NCBI RefSeq assembly: GCF_018881635.1 | Contig: NZ_JACVPY010000002.1 | Location: 339,374 to 403,373 of the forward strand | Source of the DNA: Polynucleobacter sp. UB-Piko-W3 | GTDB lineage: Bacteria > Pseudomonadota > Gammaproteobacteria > Burkholderiales > Burkholderiaceae | Length of the DNA stretch: 64,000 bases | Reading direction: 5' to 3' | Shown: positions 58,711 through 64,000 of the stretch, piece by piece | Layout: every line of letters starts with the position of its first letter | Numbering within the stretch: position 1 is the stretch's first letter | Program-made: the position numbers and the translations under genes | The notes under the pieces: model-generated | Databases searched by the model: none | Seen by the model: only the letters and a program-made list of their open reading frames with translations | Told to the model about the DNA's origin: nothing

Positions 58711-58848
58711 ATGTTTAAGAAAAAAAATCAGACTCAACTGTTATCAAAAGAGGCAAAGTGGCAATACATCGGTAAGCCTGTTTTGATCATCTTTGGCACC
58801 CTGAATTTATTCATTCTCATCTTTTTCTTAATCTACTATTACACTTAA
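58711..58848 (+). CDS. Small single-span membrane protein, 45 aa
   Basis: Basic N-terminus (MFKKKNQTQLLSKEAKWQ) and one span (VLIIFGTLNLFILIFFLIYYY). It begins 17 bases after dxs and precedes tspO by 21 bases, so it is probably in the hemA-dxs run. No strong ribosome binding site is visible. Unrecognised. Confidence 0.5.
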   Translation: MFKKKNQTQLLSKEAKWQYIGKPVLIIFGTLNLFILIFFLIYYYT

Positions 58849-58869
58849 ATCCTGAACTTTCAGAACTTG

Positions 58870-59343
58870 ATGATGAATAAAAAGATGCTCGTGCCATTAG
58901 TCTGGGGTTTAACAGTGGCCATTCTAGGCGGTTTGGCAACGGACTTAGGGCCCTGGTATCAAGCCTTAAAAGAACCTTTTTGGAAACCGCCTGATATAGC
59001 ATTTGGCCCGATCTGGTCGATTATTTTTATTTTATCTGGCATGGCTTGGGTGGCCGTAAAGCACTTGACCTCAAACGCCACCATTCTGAGCCGCTTAAAT
59101 TTTTTCTTTTGGCTCAATGCTTTTCTGAACTTGCTCTGGAGTATTTTGTACTTCCGCTTTCAAAGGCCAGATTGGTCTTTGTATGAAGCGGTGCTTTTAT
59201 GGCTTTCAGTTCTCGCCATCCTTCTGACAATACGAAAAGTTTCTACTAAATATAGTCTTTACATCCTGCCATATCTCATCTGGGTCAGTATTGCGATTGT
59301 CTTGAATTGGGATACTGTGCGACTGAATGGACCTTTTGGTTAA
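58870..59343 (+). CDS. tspO: TspO/MBR family protein
   Basis: A 157-aa five-span protein with the family blocks PWYQALKEPFWKPPDIAFGPIWSIIFILSG (in part) and FWLNAFLNLLWSILYF. TspO binds porphyrins and, in Rhodobacter, negatively modulates photosynthesis gene expression in response to oxygen. Linkage to hemA and dxs fits a role in tetrapyrrole balance. Adjacent ATGs at 58870 and 58873 are both possible starts. Confidence 0.9.
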   Translation: MMNKKMLVPLVWGLTVAILGGLATDLGPWYQALKEPFWKPPDIAFGPIWSIIFILSGMAWVAVKHLTSNATILSRLNFFFWLNAFLNLLWSILYFRFQRPDWSLYEAVLLWLSVLAILLTIRKVSTKYSLYILPYLIWVSIAIVLNWDTVRLNGPFG

Positions 59344-59358
59344 AAGGCTTGCCAGCAT

Positions 59359-59550
59359 TTAATACTGGCTCCAAATGGCAAAGATACCAGTAATTAAAAT
59401 AAGCCCATACAAGCAGGCATAAATTTTGAAATCTTTCAGAATCACTGCAGGGGCTAACTTTTTATATTTCCAAAGGTAGTAATGAAAAACGATTGGTGAA
59501 ATCAAAATTACACCAAATTCAATTACCAGCTCGAGCATGACACCCGTCAT
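59359..59550 (-). CDS. Small two-span membrane protein, 63 aa
   Basis: Two hydrophobic segments (LVIEFGVILISPIVFHYYLW and ACLYGLILITGIFAIW) around a basic loop. It starts in an ATGA overlap with the upstream minus-strand gene. Unrecognised; convergent with tspO. Confidence 0.55.
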   Translation of the reverse strand: MTGVMLELVIEFGVILISPIVFHYYLWKYKKLAPAVILKDFKIYACLYGLILITGIFAIWSQY

Positions 59551-59699
59551 TTTTGGATGAATTTATTCTTAGAAAAAATCAATAGGGCTACGCAGATGAT
59601 GCCGATCGCAAACAAAAGAAGCGATCTCGTTTTTACAAAAACGACGAATCCCAAGAGCGCAAGACCAAAGGCCATTAATCCTAATTTATCTCTAGACAT
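59547..59699 (-). CDS. Small membrane protein, 50 aa
   Basis: Two short hydrophobic stretches (LMAFGLALLGFVVFV and LLLFAIGIICVALLIF) with basic ends. It is coupled to the following 63-aa gene by a 4-base overlap. GGGGAAATG lies upstream of the ATG at 59699. Unrecognised. Confidence 0.55.
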   Translation of the reverse strand: MSRDKLGLMAFGLALLGFVVFVKTRSLLLFAIGIICVALLIFSKNKFIQK

Positions 59700-59789
59700 T
59701 CATTTCCCCTGATTTAAACAAGCCTTCTACATAGAAGATGGCCGTTCGATTAAAACTATACCAATAATTGACTCTGTATTAGGGGGGGG

Positions 59790-59889
59790 TGGATGAGCCA
59801 AACCCCCGGCACTGGCAGAAATTGGGTTTGGCTGCTTCGTTCCCGACCTGACCAGGTTATCCAACCCACCATGCGGGGAGGCCCATCCA
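59790..59889 (-). ncRNA. ffs: Small signal recognition particle RNA (4.5S)
   Basis: On the minus strand the two ends pair (TGGATGGGCCTCCCC at the 5' side with the end of the gene), and the SRP core is clear: ACCTGGTCAGGTC and GGGAACGAAGCAGCC hold the conserved asymmetric and symmetric loops that bind Ffh. The size of about 100 nt is that of the bacterial small form. It is divergent from dnaX, a common arrangement. Confidence 0.92.
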
Positions 59890-59919
59890 CTTCTATTTTA
59901 GCTTGTTAGAATGTAAGAC

Positions 59920-61569
59920 ATGACAGCATTGGCATTAGCCCGTTCGTGGCGCCCCAAAACATTCTCTGAGCTAGTAGGACAAGACCATGTGGTTAAGGCT
60001 TTAACCCATGCTTTGGATCAGGGCCGCCTACATCATGCATGGCTTTTCACGGGCACTCGTGGGGTAGGCAAGACCACCATTGCACGCATTATGGCCAAAG
60101 CCCTCAATTGCACGGGTGCGGATGGTTCAGGCAAGATGACTTCAGAGCCTTGCGGAAAATGCCCAGCCTGCATGGAAATTGATGCTGGTCGTTTTGTTGA
60201 CTATATTGAGATGGATGCCGCAAGTAATCGCGGAGTTGACGATATTGCCGCTCTATTAGAAAAAGCAGCTTACGCACCAAGCAATGCTCGTTATAAGGTC
60301 TACATGATTGACGAGGTACACATGCTCACCAATCATGCGTTTAATGCCATGCTTAAAACTTTGGAAGAACCTCCAGAGCACATCAAATTTATTCTAGCTA
60401 CTACTGATCCCCAAAAGATCCCCGTCACGATTCTGTCTCGTTGCTTGCAGTTCAACCTCAAGCAAATGCCTGTACCGCTGATCGTTGAACATTTAGAGAA
60501 AGTGCTGGCAGCAGAAAAAGTGGCTTATGAAGTTAATGCATTGCGTGTCTTAGCTAAAGCAGCTCAAGGTTCTATGCGTGATGCTCTATCTCTAACCGAT
60601 CAAGCGATTGCCTATGCAGCAGGTAAAGTGACTGAAGAATCAATACGCAATATGCTGGGCACATTAGATGATGCTTATCTCATTCGTATTCTCGATTGCT
60701 TGATTGCAAAAGACGGCGCCAGCCTGCTAGCAGTTGCAAACGAAATGGGGGAGCGCAGTATGTCTTTCTCCTTGGCATTGCAAGATCTATCTAGTTTGTT
60801 ACAAAAGATTGCAGCAGCCCAAGTGGTTCCAGAATCCGTATTAGAGGATTGGCCAGAGGCAGGCGAGATTCGTCGCTTGGCTACTCAACTTACAAAAGAA
60901 GAGGCGCAACTCTTCTACCAAATCACGATTACTAGCCGCCCCGACTTATCACTCGCACCAGATGAGCAAACTGGCTTTGCCATGACGCTCTTACGCATGT
61001 TGGCATTTCGTCCGGGCAGAAATGGTGGTGGCGGGGCGTCAGCTCCAGCGCCATCAGCCCCACCAGTCGCTAGTGCGCCACGCCCAGCGACAACGGCAAA
61101 AACGGTAGCGCCCGCAGCAGCAGCCTTAGCATCACCAATCGCAACTAAGCCAATTACCAAGGCAGCTCCTGTAGGTGATGCTACAAATATTCCAGACTGG
61201 CATAGCCTGATGCGTCAATTACCAGTAAAGGGTTTAGTCCAACAGTTAGCGTTTCAGACCGAGTTACAAGATTGGAAAGATTCTGCAGCAGGTGTGAAAG
61301 CAACGATTGTGACGCCAATGCCACAGTTGGCTTCAGAAGCTTCTGTTGCAAGATTGGCTGATGCGCTGACAGCTCACTTTGGTAAGCCAGTTAAGATCGT
61401 GATTGAAAAAGGTGAAGTAGAGGGCAAGACCGTTGCTAAGGTTGATGCCCAGATTCATCAAGAGAAAAGAATGAATGCCGAGCAAATGATTGCGGCTGAT
61501 CCTTTTATTCAGCAATTAGAAAAAGAGTTTGGCGCTAAAGTGGTTGGCGGCTCTGTTAAGCCTCATTAA
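59920..61569 (+). CDS. dnaX: DNA polymerase III tau/gamma subunit
   Basis: The clamp-loader ATPase, 549 aa. It shows LARSWRPKTFSELVGQDHV, Walker A GTRGVGKTT, the zinc-binding Cys of CTGAD/CGKCPACME, and the DEVHMLT box. An Ala/Pro-rich linker (about residues 370-420) separates the tau-specific C-terminus. dnaX-ybaB-recR is a conserved housekeeping run and marks the right edge of the photosynthesis region. Confidence 0.96.
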   Translation: MTALALARSWRPKTFSELVGQDHVVKALTHALDQGRLHHAWLFTGTRGVGKTTIARIMAKALNCTGADGSGKMTSEPCGKCPACMEIDAGRFVDYIEMDAASNRGVDDIAALLEKAAYAPSNARYKVYMIDEVHMLTNHAFNAMLKTLEEPPEHIKFILATTDPQKIPVTILSRCLQFNLKQMPVPLIVEHLEKVLAAEKVAYEVNALRVLAKAAQGSMRDALSLTDQAIAYAAGKVTEESIRNMLGTLDDAYLIRILDCLIAKDGASLLAVANEMGERSMSFSLALQDLSSLLQKIAAAQVVPESVLEDWPEAGEIRRLATQLTKEEAQLFYQITITSRPDLSLAPDEQTGFAMTLLRMLAFRPGRNGGGGASAPAPSAPPVASAPRPATTAKTVAPAAAALASPIATKPITKAAPVGDATNIPDWHSLMRQLPVKGLVQQLAFQTELQDWKDSAAGVKATIVTPMPQLASEASVARLADALTAHFGKPVKIVIEKGEVEGKTVAKVDAQIHQEKRMNAEQMIAADPFIQQLEKEFGAKVVGGSVKPH

Positions 61570-61609
61570 TTTAAATTCACTAATAAATAAGCACTAAGGA
61601 AAAGAAGCG

Positions 61610-61933
61610 ATGATGAAAGGTGGACTTGCTGGCCTCATGAAACAGGCCCAGCAGATGCAAGAGAAGATGAAAGTAGCGCAAGAGCAGTTGGCTGCCTTAG
61701 AGGTCACTGGCCAAGCGGCTGGCGGCCTAGTTAAAGTCACCATTTCTGGTAAATACGAACTCAAGCGTGTCCAAATTGATCCAGGCGCAATGGATGACCG
61801 TGAGATGCTAGAAGACTTGGTTGTGACGGCGTATACAGAAGCATTCAAACAAGTAGAAGCAGCTAGCGCACAAATGATGTCTGGCGCTACCGCTGGAATG
61901 CCAATGCCTCCTGGCTTTAAGCTTCCCTTCTAA
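61610..61933 (+). CDS. ybaB: YbaB/EbfC nucleoid-associated protein
   Basis: A 107-aa protein of the YbaB/EbfC family that binds DNA as a dimer. It has [35 protein letters not shown] and a Gly/Pro/Met-rich C-terminus. Between dnaX and recR as in most bacteria. Two ATGs in a row open the gene. Confidence 0.93.
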   Translation: MMKGGLAGLMKQAQQMQEKMKVAQEQLAALEVTGQAAGGLVKVTISGKYELKRVQIDPGAMDDREMLEDLVVTAYTEAFKQVEAASAQMMSGATAGMPMPPGFKLPF

Positions 61934-61938
61934 ATTTA

Positions 61939-62553
61939 ATGGCACGCATAGAAGCACCTGCTGATGCACTCGGTCGTTTGATCGAGGCCTTGCGTGTGCT
62001 CCCGGGAGTGGGCCCCAAGTCTGCTCAGCGGATGGCATTCTATCTTTTGCAGCATGATCGTAATGGCGCGGCAGTACTTGCACAGTCCCTAGGTGAGGCA
62101 GTGCAAACGGTGGGTCACTGCACTCGCTGTAATACATTCTCAGAAACTCAAATCTGTATCACCTGTGCAGATGAGCGCCGCGATCCATCCTTGTTATGCA
62201 TTGTAGAAACACCTGCCGACCAAGTGATGGTGGAGCAGACCCTAAGTTTCAAAGGGAATTACTTTGTGTTGATGGGCCGCCTTTCGCCACTCGATGGCAT
62301 GGGCCCTAATGAAATTCATTTTGATCGCTTACTTACCCGTATTGAAAATCCAGATACGAACGTGCCCATTCGGGAAGTAGTGCTAGCGACAAACTTCACT
62401 AGTGAAGGTGAGGCTACTGCACATTACATTGGTGAAGTGCTCAAAGCCAAAGGCATCAAAGTCACGCGTATTGCTAGAGGTATTCCAGTAGGCGGGGAGT
62501 TAGAGTACGTTGATGCAGGCACATTAGCTAGAGCTTTGATGGATCGCCGCTAG
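61939..62553 (+). CDS. recR: Recombination protein RecR
   Basis: A 204-aa RecR with [17 protein letters not shown] (HhH), a zinc finger (CTRCNTF, CITCADE) and a Toprim domain ([15 protein letters not shown]). It acts with RecF/RecO in loading RecA. Its last 17 codons and stop occur a second time at 63171-63224, downstream of a toxin-antitoxin pair. Confidence 0.95.
   Translation: MARIEAPADALGRLIEALRVLPGVGPKSAQRMAFYLLQHDRNGAAVLAQSLGEAVQTVGHCTRCNTFSETQICITCADERRDPSLLCIVETPADQVMVEQTLSFKGNYFVLMGRLSPLDGMGPNEIHFDRLLTRIENPDTNVPIREVVLATNFTSEGEATAHYIGEVLKAKGIKVTRIARGIPVGGELEYVDAGTLARALMDRR
62500..62553 (+). repeat. recR 3'-end repeat, copy 1 (within recR)
   Basis: The last 54 bases of recR. They match 63171-63224 with about eight substitutions, and both encode [13 protein letters not shown] followed by RR or HR and a stop. 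Confidence 0.85.
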
Positions 62554-62580
62554 CCTTTAATTGCTATTTCCTCTACATAT

Positions 62581-62607
62581 CAAAAGGTTGCAAATTGCAA
62601 CCTTTTG
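62581..62607. promoter_or_regulatory. 27-bp palindrome before the toxin-antitoxin genes
   Basis: CAAAAGGTTGCAA and TTGCAACCTTTTG are perfect reverse complements around a single central A. Lying 37 bases before the antitoxin start, it fits an operator for autoregulation; as RNA it could also help terminate recR transcription. Confidence 0.65.
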
Positions 62608-62643
62608 TGTTAAATTGGATCCAATATTTAATTGGAGGTATCT

Positions 62644-62862
62644 ATGGCCATAGCTATCAAGTTATCGGGTCTTTTAGTAGAGGATGCAAAGCCTTATGCA
62701 CAGGCAATGCATCGCTCTGTTCCTAAGCAAATTGAATATTGGGCTCGATTGGGCAAAGTCGCAGAGGAGAATCCCGACCTACCGATTAAAATGCTTCAGG
62801 ATATGCTGGTCAGTATTGAAGAGGTGAAGGCTGGTAATCTGAATCCGTATAAATTCGGATGA
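62644..62862 (+). CDS. ParD-like antitoxin
   Basis: A 72-aa antitoxin of the ParD-like group, marked by RSVPKQIEYWARLGKVAEENPDLP. The ATG at 62644 follows TTGGAGG. It overlaps the toxin by 4 bases, the standard arrangement, and would both neutralise the toxin and repress the operon. Confidence 0.85.
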   Translation: MAIAIKLSGLLVEDAKPYAQAMHRSVPKQIEYWARLGKVAEENPDLPIKMLQDMLVSIEEVKAGNLNPYKFG

Positions 62863-63131
62863 TCGTATCCACCACTCCTAGATTTGATAGGGCAATTAAG
62901 AAAATATCACCCGCTGAGAAAAAGACCCTTGATGGTGCGATTAAGAGCATCATCGCTGAGCCATTCAAAGGAGAAACTAAAAAAGGCGACTTATCGGGGA
63001 TTCAAGTAATTAAATTTAGGCATCTTAAGCAGCAGATGTTATTAGCTTATTCGGTAAGCCTTGACGGCACTCAATTGGCGCTTATGGGTTATGGGGTTCA
63101 CGAAAACTTCTATCGCGATTTGAAGCGTTAG
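62859..63131 (+). CDS. RelE/ParE-family toxin
   Basis: A 90-aa toxin with the RelE/ParE fold signature: basic FDRAIKKISPAEKK helix, then KGDLSGIQVIKFRH and LLAYSVS, and a C-terminal GVHENFYRDLKR. Members either cleave mRNA on the ribosome or inhibit gyrase; which applies is not evident. Translationally coupled to the antitoxin. Confidence 0.85.
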   Translation: MIVSTTPRFDRAIKKISPAEKKTLDGAIKSIIAEPFKGETKKGDLSGIQVIKFRHLKQQMLLAYSVSLDGTQLALMGYGVHENFYRDLKR

Positions 63132-63360
63132 AGCTTAAAACCATGATTATCGATAGTGATTTATCGTCCATTAAAGTATGTCGATGCAGGTACTTTGGCT
63201 CGAGCTTTGATGGATCACCGCTAGTCCATACAAGTTCGAAGCTTTAAGCTCTCTCTGCCCGATTTCCTCCACTTATAGGGGAACTACTTAAATACCTACT
63301 TGAATAGATGAGATAGAGTGAACCCATTATAAGAAAGTAGTTCAATCAGGGAGATGAATC
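63132..63360. other. Region between toxin gene and amidohydrolase gene
   Basis: It holds the second recR 3'-end copy (63171-63224). Sequence past that copy (about 63250-63275, ATTTCCTCCACTTAT) also resembles the sequence after the true recR stop (ATTTCCTCTACATAT at 62564-62578). No gene is seen. Confidence 0.65.
63171..63224 (+). repeat. recR 3'-end repeat, copy 2 (remnant)
   Basis: Codes for [17 protein letters not shown] and a stop without the rest of recR. It is about 85% identical to 62500-62553 and lies 40 bases after the toxin stop. Confidence 0.85.
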
Positions 63361-64000
63361 ATGGGTAAATTTCAATCAAGCAAAATTTTGGTAGCTAGCT
63401 TAATGAGTGCTGGCTTCATATTGACTTCCAATATTACCCAGGCACAAGTAGGTTTTCCGCCACCACCACCTAAAGTGAGTCCTGCAGCTGGCGTGATTGA
63501 TATGCACGTTCACCCAGATCCCGATGTTTTTGGCCGATCCTTAACCGATTACGAATTAGCGACTATTGCTCGTCGTAAAGGGATGCGCGGTATTGTGATT
63601 AAAAACCATGTGATCACGACGAATGCTCGAGCCGCTTTAGTGATGCAGCAAGTCCCTGGTATTGAAGTATGGGGCGGTATTGTGCTGAATAAGTCCGTAG
63701 GTGGTGTAAATCCTGCAGCTGTAGAGTGGATGCATCGCATGTCTGGTGGCCGCGGAAAAGTAGTTTGGTTGCCGACTTTTGATTCGGATATGCATGTCAA
63801 GACTTTAGTAGATAAAAATCAATCAGGCATTGTGGTTGCGCCAAATGGTCAAGTCACACCAGAGTTGGAGCAGGTTCTAAAGATCATTGCTCGCGAAGAT
63901 TTGATTCTAGCTACCGGCCATATTTCTGCGGATGAAGTGGTTACGGTCGTCAAGCGCGCAAAAGAATTAGGCGTGAAAAATATTTTGATCACGCATGGTC
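63361..64000 (+). CDS. Amidohydrolase-like protein (truncated by window end)
   Basis: The first 213 residues of a secreted metal-dependent hydrolase. A signal peptide (KILVASLMSAGFILTSNITQA) is followed by FPPPPPKVSPAAG and the metal-binding IDMHVHPDPDVFG. KNHVITT, LATGHIS and the final ITHG provide further His. The arrangement resembles DUF6282/amidohydrolase-superfamily proteins. GGGAGATG precedes the ATG at 63361. The C-terminal part lies outside the window. Confidence 0.8.
   Translation, partial: MGKFQSSKILVASLMSAGFILTSNITQAQVGFPPPPPKVSPAAGVIDMHVHPDPDVFGRSLTDYELATIARRKGMRGIVIKNHVITTNARAALVMQQVPGIEVWGGIVLNKSVGGVNPAAVEWMHRMSGGRGKVVWLPTFDSDMHVKTLVDKNQSGIVVAPNGQVTPELEQVLKIIAREDLILATGHISADEVVTVVKRAKELGVKNILITHG

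Noticed and set aside
59782-59789. Run of eight G, possible phase-variable tract
   Set aside because: It lies outside any coding frame, at the end of the SRP RNA gene, so slipped-strand switching of a protein is not supported.

Overview
The window is a nearly complete photosynthesis gene cluster of an aerobic anoxygenic phototrophic bacterium, with ordinary chromosome on both sides. The right flank (small SRP RNA, dnaX, ybaB, recR), the moderately AT-rich composition and the closeness of the proteins to betaproteobacterial families point to a Burkholderiales member. Polynucleobacter is my best guess; this is an inference from family resemblance, not a database result.

Layout. 1-5040: left flank with three poorly known genes (one HEPN-like), an ABC exporter, an epimerase and small membrane proteins. 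5041-9103: bchN-bchB-bchL, the dark-operative protochlorophyllide reductase (DPOR). 9113-10096, convergent: a light-dependent protochlorophyllide reductase (LPOR), the second, unrelated enzyme for the same step. 10171-11955: an alpha/beta hydrolase and bchO. 11968-14955 (minus): bchI-bchD. 15216-21170: bchH-crtE-crtF. 21323-30063: bchC-X-Y-Z, a small orf, pufB, an unusual small membrane orf, pufA-L-M-C. 30141-32689: crtI-crtB. 32702-38088 (minus): aerR-ppsR-crtA-crtD-crtC. 38378-48783: bchF (fused to a light-harvesting beta polypeptide)-bchM-lhaA-puhA-puhB-puhC-acsF-puhE-bchG-pucC-like-bchP-small membrane orf. 48780-51550 (minus): lipocalin, lipoprotein, NnrU, bciB. 51678: glutathione peroxidase. 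52185-54621 (minus): LH2 operon pucB-pucA-pucC plus three small membrane proteins. 54872-59699: small membrane proteins, hemA, dxs, tspO. 59790-62553: ffs, dnaX, ybaB, recR. 62644-63131: a toxin-antitoxin pair between two copies of the recR 3' end. The window ends in a truncated amidohydrolase-like gene.

How it works together. hemA feeds 5-aminolevulinate and dxs feeds isoprenoid precursors. BchHID and BchM make Mg-protoporphyrin monomethyl ester. AcsF, the oxygen-dependent cyclase, closes ring E, and no anaerobic BchE is seen. BciB reduces the 8-vinyl group. DPOR or LPOR reduces ring D, BchXYZ reduces ring B, and BchF and BchC finish the C3 group. BchG and BchP attach and reduce the tail. 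CrtE-B-I-C-D-F-A are the enzymes of the spheroidene/spheroidenone route. The apparatus is an RC with tetraheme PufC, LH1 (PufBA) and LH2 (PucBA), assembled with three PucC/LhaA-family proteins and PuhBCE. Control is likely through PpsR and its cobalamin-binding antirepressor AerR. Four exact TGT-N12-ACA boxes lie in front of bchI/bchH, bchC, pucB and hemA, and one imperfect box lies in front of bchF.

The most unusual feature is bchF. Its frame continues without interruption into a full LH2-type beta polypeptide, 36 of 43 residues identical to the separate PucB in the same window. Other items worth a second look are the side-by-side LPOR and DPOR, the unidentified membrane protein encoded between pufB and pufA, the shared promoter layout of bchH and hemA, and the toxin-antitoxin insertion at recR.
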